Of a DNA stretch of 63,255 nucleotides, positions 1 to 7,676 are shown piece by piece. Position 1 is the stretch's first letter, and the number at the start of each line of letters is the position of its first letter. The DNA is from Candidatus Paralachnospira sangeri (lineage in GTDB: Bacteria > Bacillota > Clostridia > Lachnospirales > Lachnospiraceae). A model generated the notes under the pieces. That model was not told the DNA's origin, did no database searches, and saw nothing but the letters and a program-made list of their open reading frames with translations. A program made the position numbers and the translations under genes. The stretch is from NCBI GenBank assembly GCA_904397815.1, contig CAJFOT010000059.1:1-63255 (forward strand), read 5' to 3'.

Positions 1-220
1 AGCCGCAAGGTTCCCGCTAAATTGTTCTCATTGAAAGAGGTGGCGCTGTCCGGGAACGGATACTTTTTAGCGTTTCCTCGTTTCTGGCATATACGGGCCG
101 GACAGGGTGTGCAAAAATGAGCCGCTATGGGACTATATGATGGCCGCAATAGCAAGCGGGCTGATAGCGGCCTATTCCGCCAAGTTCCCGGAAAACAGAA
201 AAAGCCCGGAAAGCCCATAA
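1..220 (+). other. 3' remnant of unidentified coding sequence(s)
   Basis: Frame 1 is open from the window edge to a TGA at 118-120 (39 codons, ending in ...GQGVQK). A second frame is open from 71 to a TAA at 218-220 and contains two adjacent ATGs at 137 and 140; it would give a 27-residue peptide starting MMAAIASGLIAAYSAKFP. I recognise neither product. The hairpins just downstream suggest this is the 3' end of a plus-strand transcription unit that starts outside the window, possibly the tail of an integrated element. That last point is inference only. Confidence 0.3.
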
Positions 221-237
221 TATCAGGCTTTCCGGGC
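204..237. terminator. Perfect 12-bp hairpin
   Basis: GCCCGGAAAGCC (204-215) is the exact reverse complement of 226-237, with a 10-base AT-rich loop. No T-run follows it, so by itself it is not a canonical terminator. With the hairpin at 244-280 it forms a tandem stem-loop pair at the end of the upstream plus-strand segment. Confidence 0.55.
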
Positions 238-243
238 ATAGAT

Positions 244-280
244 ACAAAAACAGCCTTCCAAATCGGAGGGCTGTTTTTGT
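244..280. terminator. Bidirectional rho-independent terminator
   Basis: The arms ACAAAAACAGCC (244-255) and GGCTGTTTTTGT (269-280) pair perfectly and extend inward through TTCC/GGAG to a 5-base loop. A T-run on each strand suits termination of both the upstream plus-strand unit and the minus-strand peptidase gene that ends at 326. Confidence 0.8.
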
Positions 281-325
281 ATTAAAGATTGTTCCTTAAT
301 ATGCAATTGTACAATTGTCAGCCTC

Positions 326-1243
326 TTATTTATCACTGCAAAGTTTTATTTTTTCCCCAATGATGATTCCGTGAGAATCGGCTTTGTGTCCGATCTGATC
401 CGTCTGAGCTACAGGTATTTTTTCGCCGGCGTATTCCAGAACCAGCTCTTCGATTGTCGGTCTGCTTTTGCTTTCTTCCATTTTCAAAAAGGTGCCCAGC
501 AGGATCCCTTTTATTTGGCGAAATACGCCTATTTGGTTCAATTGTGCCAGACAGGAAGCCATCTGAGGAGCCAGACCGCCGGATGCTTCCAGCAGAAGAA
601 TCTTTCCATTCATATCCGGCCAGTATTCTGTACCGGCCAGTTTCAGAAAGCAACGCATATTTCCGCCGACTACGATTCCCTCCATTTCCTTTCCACAAAG
701 AAAACGGGCAGAGAAATGAAAGAGATTGTCTGTGCCTGCTGTAATCAGCTGCCGGAATGCATTGCGTTGCTGTGCTCCTGCTTTCTCGTCAGTCAGATTT
801 TTGATCTGATAAAGGACAGAGGTTTTTCCTGTCTTTGTATATATGGCATTGATGATGGTAGTCAGGTCACTGTAACCCCAGAATACTGCTTTGCTGTTTC
901 GGATAATGCTGAAATCCAGATAGGGGAGAATGCCATTGGCGGCGTCTCCGCCTGATACATCCAGAATCATATCCAAAGTGGGATCTGTGTAATATTCCAT
1001 CAGTGCCCGGGCCCGTTCCCGGGGTGTGCCAGAGAATGGACTTTCCTCCTTTTCATACAGATATGGAGAGTACACGGTCTCTATGCCGGTTTCCTTTAAA
1101 ATTTGAATCAGCTTCCTGATCTGCTCTGCACGCTGCCGCGGCAGGCCGTTAGAGCAGGCGGTCAGGGCTGCTTTTTTCAGAATGACTCTCTCTGTGGCCT
1201 GTTCTGCCGCAGCAGAAGTCAGATGTCCGGTTTGTTTCTGCAT
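326..1243 (-). CDS. S66-family peptidase (LD-carboxypeptidase / MccF-like)
   Basis: This 305-aa protein has the layout of serine peptidase family S66, which includes cytoplasmic LD-carboxypeptidases that trim D-Ala from muropeptide tetrapeptides and MccF-type enzymes that cleave toxic aminoacyl-nucleotides. The nucleophile elbow is GYSDLTT, with Ser following GY at about residue 124. A Glu in LLLEASGG and a late His in QIGHKADS fit the Ser-Glu-His triad. There is no signal peptide, so it should act in the cytosol. It stands alone, converges with nothing, and ends just before a bidirectional terminator. The N-terminal 20 residues are poorly conserved-looking and the true start might lie slightly inside. 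The family call is good; LdcA versus MccF-like specificity is open. Confidence 0.8.
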   Translation of the reverse strand: MQKQTGHLTSAAAEQATERVILKKAALTACSNGLPRQRAEQIRKLIQILKETGIETVYSPYLYEKEESPFSGTPRERARALMEYYTDPTLDMILDVSGGDAANGILPYLDFSIIRNSKAVFWGYSDLTTIINAIYTKTGKTSVLYQIKNLTDEKAGAQQRNAFRQLITAGTDNLFHFSARFLCGKEMEGIVVGGNMRCFLKLAGTEYWPDMNGKILLLEASGGLAPQMASCLAQLNQIGVFRQIKGILLGTFLKMEESKSRPTIEELVLEYAGEKIPVAQTDQIGHKADSHGIIIGEKIKLCSDK

Positions 1244-1438
1244 TTTTCTGATTCCTCTTTCCGTAATGTTGAATTAAAAAGTATTGTATATAGAGGAATT
1301 GTGTCCTTCCTTGCTCTCTGCACTTGACAAAATTTTAAAATCATGCCAAATTATAATTGACTGAGCAGAACACAAATTAAATAACACAAAAATTATTGCC
1401 AAAGCTCTGTGAACGGATCTATATGGGGAGGAAACAAT

Positions 1439-1963
1439 ATGAAGAATCTTTATCTGATCGGCGGCGCCATGGGAACAGGGAAGACGACAGTTTCCCAGGT
1501 TCTCAAAAAGACACTGCCCAACAGTGTTTTTCTGGATGGCGATTGGTGCTGGGACGCAGATCCCTTCCAGGTAACGGAAGAAACAAAAAATATGGTACTG
1601 GAAAATATTACCTGCCTGTTAAACAATTTTATTCACTGTACTGCCTATGATAATATTATTTTCTGCTGGGTCATGCATGAACAGGCCATTATCGATGCCA
1701 TCCTCTCCGCTTTAGACTATGAAGGCTGCCAGATTCGGTCAGTGTCCCTGATATGTTCCAGAAAAGCCTTGACATGGCGCCTGCAAAAGGATGTGGCGAA
1801 GGGTCTCCGCTCCGCTTCTGTCATCTCTAAAAGTCTTTCCTATCTCCCCCTGTACCAGTATCTGGATACGGTTAAAATTGATGTATCCGATATTTCTCCG
1901 CAACAGGCAGCAGATCTGATTGCAGCACTTCAGCCTATTTCAGAAACGACAACTGATTTTTAA
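1439..1963 (+). CDS. P-loop nucleotide kinase-like protein (AAA_33 type)
   Basis: The protein is 174 aa from the ATG at 1439, chosen because GGGGAGG lies 7 bases upstream; an in-frame ATG at 1409 has no ribosome site. The N-terminus holds a textbook Walker A motif, IGGAMGTGKTT, followed by LDGDWCW, a DxD-like element typical of small-molecule kinases of the shikimate/chloramphenicol/gluconate kinase superfamily. A possible arginine lid follows (SRKALTWRLQKD). The substrate is unknown. It is the only plus-strand gene before position 37570 apart from remnants, is monocistronic and is closed by a strong terminator. Confidence 0.75.
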   Translation: MKNLYLIGGAMGTGKTTVSQVLKKTLPNSVFLDGDWCWDADPFQVTEETKNMVLENITCLLNNFIHCTAYDNIIFCWVMHEQAIIDAILSALDYEGCQIRSVSLICSRKALTWRLQKDVAKGLRSASVISKSLSYLPLYQYLDTVKIDVSDISPQQAADLIAALQPISETTTDF

Positions 1964-1990
1964 TTTCGCCGAAATTTTGAAAACCCCGTA

Positions 1991-2033
1991 AAAAAGGCGG
2001 TATGCCGCCCTCCATGAGGGTATACCGCCTTTT
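1991..2033. terminator. Bidirectional terminator
   Basis: The arms AAAAGGCGGTAT (from 1992) and ATACCGCCTTTT (2022-2033) flank a loop that itself holds a small CCCTCCATGAGGG hairpin. It lies between the convergent plus-strand kinase gene (stop 1963) and the minus-strand foldase gene (stop 2089). Confidence 0.85.
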
Positions 2034-2088
2034 GATGTTATCCGGATCTTCTTGGGTAAATTACCTTCTTTTGTACATTACTCCCCAA

Positions 2089-3153
2089 TTATACATCTTC
2101 AAAATAACTGCTGTAAATCCCGAAAAAATCTGCTCCGCTGATATGAATTCCCTCGGTCATGGACAGGGAATCCCAGGCATCCTGGTTGAATTCTGCAGTC
2201 AGGCCGGCGCTGAAGGTATCATACAGCTGGGTGAAAGCCTCCTCTTTTTTGTATGCCCCCATCTCCGCCTTCCGCATCTGTGTGGCCTCTACGTCATAAT
2301 CCTCCAGACATTTTACCAGATAATAACCCTCTTCTGTCTCGATCACACTGCTGACTTCATCATCAGCCAGAGCAAATACCGCTTCTTCATAGGAGGCAGG
2401 CATCTCACCCCGTCCGACAGCCAGCTGGGTCTGTTGTCCGGCACCGTAAATTTCCGCCATTTTGCTGAAATCCTCTCCGTTTTCCACTCGCTGTCGGACG
2501 GTCTCCAGACGTTCATACTGGCTGCGCTGTTCTTCCTCAGACATCAGTACACTTCCTGTATCGGTATCTTTATAGATGCTGAAAAAAATTTGCTGTACCT
2601 GCACCACACGGGCATCATTGTCGCTGACTTCAACATCCACGTCTTTCGTCAGCTCTGAGATCAGATAGTGACTCAGCCGGTATTCATACATCATCTCATA
2701 GACGTCCTCTTCCGTTATGCCGGCCTGCTCCATCCCGTCAGGGTCCGCTGCCTGGCAGAAAGCGTCCGATGCTTCCCGTACCAGCCGTTTTTCACTTTCA
2801 GACAGTGTGATGTTATATTCTTCCGCCATCAGCACCATACATTTCATCTGGGCCAGAAGGTCTCGCATGGAGTCCAGTACCACATCCTGAAACTGCCCCT
2901 CTCCCACCGGGATCTGCCATAGCTCTTCTCCATACACTGCCTCATAGGAATTTCGCTGAGAAGCAATCAGTACCATAGCCTGTGGGGTTTTGCATACTTC
3001 CTGTCCGATTTTAAACAATTCATCTGATGCCAGCCCGGTGGTAAACTGGATACTGGTCTGGACAATTCTGGAACAGCCGGTCAGCAGCTGCGCCGCCAGC
3101 AGAATACCTGCCAGTATAACCGCCGGAAAACACCCTTTTTTCATATATTTCAA
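2089..3153 (-). CDS. Peptidyl-prolyl isomerase / foldase lipoprotein (PrsA/SurA-like)
   Basis: The 354-aa protein has a lipoprotein signal: basic start, hydrophobic stretch and lipobox LLTGC near residue 27. It should therefore be anchored outside the cell. A SurA-N-like helical region follows, then a parvulin-type segment (VEVSDNDARVVQVQQIFF ... ETEEGYYLVKCLEDY), as in PrsA foldases that help fold secreted proteins. The start is taken as TTG at 3153, which overlaps the upstream HAD gene stop as TTGA and sits 5 bases after GAGGGA. An in-frame ATG at 3144 is the alternative. It is third in the maf-HAD-foldase operon. Catalytic activity is uncertain because the parvulin core is divergent. Confidence 0.78.
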   Translation of the reverse strand: MKYMKKGCFPAVILAGILLAAQLLTGCSRIVQTSIQFTTGLASDELFKIGQEVCKTPQAMVLIASQRNSYEAVYGEELWQIPVGEGQFQDVVLDSMRDLLAQMKCMVLMAEEYNITLSESEKRLVREASDAFCQAADPDGMEQAGITEEDVYEMMYEYRLSHYLISELTKDVDVEVSDNDARVVQVQQIFFSIYKDTDTGSVLMSEEEQRSQYERLETVRQRVENGEDFSKMAEIYGAGQQTQLAVGRGEMPASYEEAVFALADDEVSSVIETEEGYYLVKCLEDYDVEATQMRKAEMGAYKKEEAFTQLYDTFSAGLTAEFNQDAWDSLSMTEGIHISGADFFGIYSSYFEDV

Positions 3154-3974
3154 ATGGATCCCTCGCTTTCCTTGATCTGTGCCAGCAGTTTTTTCAGCAC
3201 TTTCAGAACCCCGTTATTCTGGTTGCTGTCTGCAATAAAGCGCGCGGCCCTCTTAGTCTGCGGCAGCGCGTTTGCTACTGCATAGCTGTAATATGCCCGT
3301 TCCAGCATCTCAATATCATTTTGCTGATCGCCGAAAGCCACTGTTTCTTCCGGGGTGATGAAAAGGCTTTCCTGCAATTCCTTAACAGCCAGTCCTTTAT
3401 TAGCGTGAAGGTCCATCAGGTCAATCCACATATCGCCGGAGGTGACGACCTTAAACTGTCCGCCCCATTTTTCACGGAAACGGTCAATGTATGTCTGGGG
3501 CATTTGTTTATGATAAATGGCTATTTTAATAAAACTTCCGTCAAAGACGGCCAGATCCTCTTTCATATCCATATCGTACCGGTAACCGTCCAGGACAAAC
3601 CGCAGGAATTCCGGATTTTTAGAATCTGTATAGGCTCTCCTGGGCCCGCTCAGCAGGATATCGCAGTCAGGCATATACTGGTGAATGTATCGAATTACCT
3701 GATGGACATCTTCCGTCGCCAAAGAGTGGGTGAACAGTTCCCTCCCGTAGCTGCCGATATAAGTGCCATTTTCCGCTACATAGAAAATTTTGTCCCGCAC
3801 CGGGGCGAACAGTTTTTCAATACTGATCACCTGGCGTCCGGATGCCGCTACAAAATATATGCCATGGGCCTTCAGTTCCAGAATCACATCATAGATTTCA
3901 GGGTTCAGCCCGCTGGTTCCGTCAGCTACCAATGTTCCGTCTATATCGGAACAGATCAGTCTGATTTTTTTCAT
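3150..3974 (-). CDS. Cof-type HAD-superfamily hydrolase
   Basis: The 274-aa protein is of the Cof/YidA class of HAD phosphatases, which dephosphorylate sugar phosphates or other small phosphometabolites in the cytosol. Motif I is CSDIDGTL, with the nucleophilic first Asp, and motif IV is FGDQQNDIEML; a cap domain lies between. I chose the ATG at 3974 (MKKIRLICSD) because it overlaps the maf stop as ATGA and matches the usual family start; an in-frame ATG at 3986 has its Shine-Dalgarno directly abutting the codon. Its stop overlaps the next gene by 4 bases, so translation is probably coupled along the operon. The substrate cannot be deduced. Confidence 0.85.
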   Translation of the reverse strand: MKKIRLICSDIDGTLVADGTSGLNPEIYDVILELKAHGIYFVAASGRQVISIEKLFAPVRDKIFYVAENGTYIGSYGRELFTHSLATEDVHQVIRYIHQYMPDCDILLSGPRRAYTDSKNPEFLRFVLDGYRYDMDMKEDLAVFDGSFIKIAIYHKQMPQTYIDRFREKWGGQFKVVTSGDMWIDLMDLHANKGLAVKELQESLFITPEETVAFGDQQNDIEMLERAYYSYAVANALPQTKRAARFIADSNQNNGVLKVLKKLLAQIKESEGSI

Positions 3975-4567
3975 AACAGTTTCCATTCCTTCATTTCATG
4001 GTACAGACGGGCTACCGGCAGCCCTACCACATTCAGATAATCACCCCGGATGCTTCTGACAAAAAGGCAGAAGCTGCCCTGGATGCCATAAGCGCCGGCT
4101 TTGTCCATTGGCTCCCCGGTTTTAATGTAATTCCATATTTCTTCATCAGACATGGGATATACTTCCACTGCTGTCTCTTCATGGAAGGTTTTTCTCATTT
4201 CTCTCCCATCCGAGCTGATCGAGAGAATGGTGACGCCGGTATACACCTGATGGGTTTTTCCCTGCAGAGTGTGAAGCATCTGGTACGCCTCCTGCTCATT
4301 TCCCGGTTTTCCGAAGATCCGGCCATCGCAGGCGACAACTGTGTCTGCGCCGATGACAGTCTGGCCGGGATTCGCCAGGGCAATCTCCCGGGCCTTCTGC
4401 TCAGACAGCTGTTCTACAGCCTCCCAGGGACATGTGGTGGTAATCTGTTCCGATCCTCCGGCTGCTTCTGACCGGACAGGGATGCCCAGCAGACGGATCA
4501 GCTCCCGCCGCCGGGGAGAGGCTGATGCCAGAATCACCGGATTCTGTTTATCAATCATCATAGTCAT
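3971..4567 (-). CDS. maf: Maf-family nucleoside triphosphate pyrophosphatase
   Basis: The 198-aa protein starts with the Maf signature ILASASPRRREL and has the active-site stretch GADTVVACDGRIFGKP. Maf proteins hydrolyse non-canonical or modified (d)NTPs (for example dTTP/UTP or m7GTP types) to monophosphates and have been linked to septum formation. The start at 4567 is favoured by GGAG 5 bases upstream; the longer open frame to 4630 runs into the promoter region. It is the first gene of the maf-HAD-foldase operon, read from the promoter at 4629-4657. The subfamily is not assigned. Confidence 0.92.
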   Translation of the reverse strand: MTMMIDKQNPVILASASPRRRELIRLLGIPVRSEAAGGSEQITTTCPWEAVEQLSEQKAREIALANPGQTVIGADTVVACDGRIFGKPGNEQEAYQMLHTLQGKTHQVYTGVTILSISSDGREMRKTFHEETAVEVYPMSDEEIWNYIKTGEPMDKAGAYGIQGSFCLFVRSIRGDYLNVVGLPVARLYHEMKEWKLL

Positions 4568-4628
4568 GACAACTCCAATCTTTTGATTCAGGACCAATCT
4601 TTTGACACAAGATTCGTCGACACTTCTC

Positions 4629-4657
4629 ATTATATGAGTTTATAGCATTTTCGTAAA
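4629..4657 (-). promoter_or_regulatory. Sigma-A-like promoter of the maf operon
   Basis: On the minus strand a TTTACG -35 box (4657-4652) is separated by exactly 17 bases from a TATAAT -10 box (4634-4629). It lies about 60 bases upstream of the chosen maf start, supporting that start over the longer open frame. Confidence 0.65.
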
Positions 4658-4772
4658 GTCCTTATTTTGATTTTTATCGGGAATGACTGCCAGAACCATA
4701 ACTGCACATTTGTCCCTTATGTCCGTATTTTTTGCGTCATGAGGCCGGCCGGTAATTTTAAGTTAACAAATC

Positions 4773-4796
4773 GGGCGGTAAGCAGTTTTACCGCTC
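4773..4796 (-). terminator. Hairpin at the end of the pyridoxal kinase gene
   Basis: GCGGTAA (4775-4781) pairs with TTACCGC (4788-4794). The TAA stop of the pyridoxal kinase lies within the stem. A T-rich stretch follows weakly on the minus strand, so termination efficiency is uncertain. Confidence 0.5.
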
Positions 4797-5624
4797 CCGC
4801 CCCAGTTCTCCCAGGTATTCCTCGAAGCAGACACCGTCTGTCAGAGGAATATTTAACTCCTGTGAGCGGATGATGCACTTTTTCACAAAGGAAGCAGCCT
4901 TTCTGACAGACTGGCTGAAATCCGTTCCCGTTACCGCATCGGCGGCAATGATGGAAGCAAACAGATCGCCTGTGCCGCACCGGCAGGCCCCCGCGCTCCT
5001 GGTCCGGATTATATGGAAAGGTTTTCCCCGTTCATAGACGCCGTTGGCAATCCAGGTTCCCTGGCGGATCCCGGTGATGACGATCTGTGAGGGACCCATC
5101 GCCGCCAGCTTTTCTGCCATCTCGGCGTACTGAGCGGCAGTAAAGCTGCCCTTTCCGTAGGGAGTCTCCGTCAGGATGCAGAGTTCTGTGACATTCGGTG
5201 TCAGAATATCTCCCATCGCCGCCAGGCGCCTCATATTTCCGCACATTTCTTCCGTGTAGGTGGCATAGGCTTTCCCGTTGTCTCCCATCACCGGGTCGAT
5301 GATCACTTTCGTCTCCGGCCCTTTAAAATCTCTGATAAAATCCCGGACGATTTCAATCTGGCGCTCTGATCCCAGAAATCCGGTATAAATTCCATCAAAA
5401 ACCAGACCTAATTTCTTCCAGTTTTCGATGTACTCAGGCATTTTCTCCGTGTAATCATCGAAAAAGTAATTGGGATAGGCTGTGTGATTGGAGAAAATAG
5501 AAGTGATCACAGGGCAGCTCTGAATTTTCATGGCGGATATAACAGGAAGGGCGACGGTCAGAGAACATCGCCCAAATCCTGACAGATCCTGAATGACAGC
5601 CATTCGTTTCTGCTTATTTTTCAT
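4788..5624 (-). CDS. Pyridoxal/pyridoxamine kinase (PfkB family)
   Basis: The 278-aa protein matches the pyridoxamine kinase family, which phosphorylates vitamin B6 vitamers with ATP in the cytosol. Visible features are the N-terminal IQDLSGFGRCSLTVALPV, the IIDPVMGDNGKAY segment, LTPNVTEL, and CRCGTGDLFAS, which carries the catalytic Asp of the GTGD motif. The start at 5624 is preferred because AAGGA is 9 bases upstream; the ATG at 5633 abuts that site. It follows the S-component gene by 20 bases and is almost certainly co-transcribed, giving an uptake-and-trapping pair for vitamin B6. Confidence 0.88.
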   Translation of the reverse strand: MKNKQKRMAVIQDLSGFGRCSLTVALPVISAMKIQSCPVITSIFSNHTAYPNYFFDDYTEKMPEYIENWKKLGLVFDGIYTGFLGSERQIEIVRDFIRDFKGPETKVIIDPVMGDNGKAYATYTEEMCGNMRRLAAMGDILTPNVTELCILTETPYGKGSFTAAQYAEMAEKLAAMGPSQIVITGIRQGTWIANGVYERGKPFHIIRTRSAGACRCGTGDLFASIIAADAVTGTDFSQSVRKAASFVKKCIIRSQELNIPLTDGVCFEEYLGELGRER

Positions 5625-5644
5625 AGTTTTCATTCCTTATCGGT

Positions 5645-6235
5645 TTACGCGGCAATCTGGTGAAACATATCGCTTCGGAGCAGCACCTTCCTGATGGCCA
5701 TATATACCACCACAGATGCTGCGAAGGAGATAACCGCGTTGATGCTGGTGGACAGGATATTCCATGTCAGAGCCACCTCCGCAGCCGGTCTGCCCAGAAT
5801 CAGCAGCTTATAGAAATATCCCAGCAGCGGATCGAAGATCACATTGAACAGCAAACCGCAGGCTGCGGCCAGACTGGCAAAAAGCCATACATGGCGGTCA
5901 TCGCTGCTCTCATTGATTCTGCCGATTTTATGGGCAATCAGACCGGTGATAAAACCGATGCAGAATTTTAACAGAAAGGTTTTCGGCGCATAAACAATAT
6001 AGATCGGATCCAGCAGGTCACCGATGGTCATGCCGATGGCACCGCCCAGGCCGCCGTATACGCCGCCGATCAGCAGAGCGCCCAGAACACATACCGCATT
6101 GCCCAGGTGAATCGAAGTGGCATCCCCTCCCGGCAGACTGATCTTAATCTGGAGAAATGTGAATACCACATAAGACAAAGCAGCAAACAGTCCGGTTAAT
6201 GCCAGTTTTTCGACAGATATATGTTTTTCTTTCAT
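5645..6235 (-). CDS. ECF transporter S-component, probably for vitamin B6
   Basis: The 196-aa polytopic protein shows about six hydrophobic segments and the S-component pattern with an early LALTGLFAALSYVVF helix, GNAVCVLGALLIGGVYGGLGGAIG and a KTFLLKFCIGFITGL segment. S-components bind a vitamin in the membrane and share an energising EcfAA'T module encoded elsewhere; no ECF ATPase genes occur in this window. The direct linkage to pyridoxal kinase makes pyridoxine/pyridoxal the likely substrate, but that is contextual inference. A good ribosome site (AAAGGAGG) precedes the ATG. Confidence 0.8.
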   Translation of the reverse strand: MKEKHISVEKLALTGLFAALSYVVFTFLQIKISLPGGDATSIHLGNAVCVLGALLIGGVYGGLGGAIGMTIGDLLDPIYIVYAPKTFLLKFCIGFITGLIAHKIGRINESSDDRHVWLFASLAAACGLLFNVIFDPLLGYFYKLLILGRPAAEVALTWNILSTSINAVISFAASVVVYMAIRKVLLRSDMFHQIAA

Positions 6236-6342
6236 TGTAAAAGCCTCCTTTAATCATAAATCATATATGATCTTGAGGTTTATCATAGCACTGATCTGTC
6301 CTAATAAAAATATCCAGTTTTATATATTTAACAGGGGACAGT

Positions 6343-6996
6343 TCAGTCTCTTGCCTCTATCACAAGGAAAATTCCTGACAAAAAGGAGATACTGGCCCGG
6401 CTGTCCATGATTTCATTGCTGATCCCCAGACTGGTGCCGATGTGAAAATCCACACAGTCCAAATTGTATTTAAATCCTTTCAGCGTAACGCTCTGTACCT
6501 TTTCAGTGATGGGCAGCAGAGAAATAAAATCTCCGTACTGTTTTTCCCTTTCAATCTCTATGGCATGATCAGTCAGATACAGCTTATTGTGGGTGTCATA
6601 CATAACGCAGGGGATGCCGGCCCGCAAAGCATGGAGGAGAATATAAATATTGGCAATAGAGTGATCAATTCTGGTTCCTGTACCACCCAGAATATGTACA
6701 GAAGAAACCTGGTTTTCCAGACACAGATCCAGAGCCAGTTCCGTATCGGTGGCGTCTTTGACAGGATTATGGCGGATTACCTGAATACCCGGCAGATGGG
6801 CATATCGATCCAGCAGTCCCTCTTCTACCGTGTCGAAATCCCCGAGCAGATGGGTAGGCAAAAGGCCGATGTCATGGCACAGGGCCAGTCCGCCATCCAC
6901 GGCCAGAATCATCTCGTATTCTCTGTCTGTCATAAAATCGGAGGCAAACGCAGGATCAGCGCTGCCTCCCGTAATGATTAACGCGTTACGTTCCAT
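6343..6996 (-). CDS. thiN: Thiamine diphosphokinase
   Basis: The 217-aa protein matches thiamine pyrophosphokinase (EC 2.7.6.2), which converts thiamine directly to thiamine diphosphate using ATP. Diagnostic segments are ILAVDGGLALCHD, LLGDFDTVEEG with the metal-binding Asp pair, and ILGGTGTRIDHSIANI. The C-terminus forms the small beta domain that completes the thiamine site. It overlaps the rpe gene by 19 bases and is the last gene of the long housekeeping run, as in many Firmicutes. Confidence 0.92.
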   Translation of the reverse strand: MERNALIITGGSADPAFASDFMTDREYEMILAVDGGLALCHDIGLLPTHLLGDFDTVEEGLLDRYAHLPGIQVIRHNPVKDATDTELALDLCLENQVSSVHILGGTGTRIDHSIANIYILLHALRAGIPCVMYDTHNKLYLTDHAIEIEREKQYGDFISLLPITEKVQSVTLKGFKYNLDCVDFHIGTSLGISNEIMDSRASISFLSGIFLVIEARD

Positions 6997-7655
6997 GGTT
7001 CACATTCCCGCAAAAGTTTCATAAAGGCTCTGGTATTTTCCCTGGTCTGATCGCCAAACACGGCAGAGCCTGCCACCAGTACATTGGCGCCGGCGTGGAT
7101 CACCTCTCTGGCATTGGCAAGGTTGACGCCGCCGTCCACCTGGATATCCGTGTGAAGTCCCCGCTCATTTAGGCACCGTCTCAGTATCTTGATTTTCTCC
7201 GTTACATAGGGAATATATTTCTGTCCGCCAAAACCGGGGTTGACCGACATCAGCAGAATCATATCCACCTGATCCAGCATATAGTCCAGAACAGAAAGTG
7301 AGGTGGCAGGATTCAGCGCCACACCGGCCTTTACGCCCAGGCTTTTGATCTGCTGGACAGTTCGGTCCAGATGACGGCAGGCTTCGGCATGGACAGTGAT
7401 GATATCCGCACTGGCTTTCACATAGTCCTCCACATAGCGGGAAGGCTCCTCCACCATCATATGTACATCGAATACAATGTCAGCACAGCTGCGCAGCTTC
7501 TGAATCACAGGAGTGCCGAAAGAAATGCTGGGAACAAAGGCGCCGTCCATTACATCCAGATGAATATACTGGGCTCCCTCTTCAGCAATGGTCCTGATCT
7601 CTTCTCCCAGACGGGTAAAATCTGCCGCCAGCATTGACGGGGCTAATATTAACAT
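6978..7655 (-). CDS. rpe: Ribulose-phosphate 3-epimerase
   Basis: The 225-aa TIM-barrel enzyme interconverts ribulose-5-phosphate and xylulose-5-phosphate in the pentose phosphate pathway. Clear signatures are LDVMDGAFVPSISFG (metal/catalytic Asp and Met), VHMMVEEP, MSVNPGFGGQKYI and QVDGGVN (second catalytic Asp). Length is normal. It lies 21 bases after rsgA and overlaps thiN, the common rsgA-rpe-thiN order of Firmicutes. Confidence 0.96.
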   Translation of the reverse strand: MLILAPSMLAADFTRLGEEIRTIAEEGAQYIHLDVMDGAFVPSISFGTPVIQKLRSCADIVFDVHMMVEEPSRYVEDYVKASADIITVHAEACRHLDRTVQQIKSLGVKAGVALNPATSLSVLDYMLDQVDMILLMSVNPGFGGQKYIPYVTEKIKILRRCLNERGLHTDIQVDGGVNLANAREVIHAGANVLVAGSAVFGDQTRENTRAFMKLLRECEPWNVTR

Positions 7656-7676
7656 AATCTTTCCGAACCTTTCCTT

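Noticed and set aside
1324..1357. TTGACA and TATAAT before the P-loop kinase gene
   Set aside because: The spacer is 22 bases, far from the 16-18 needed, so I do not call a promoter.
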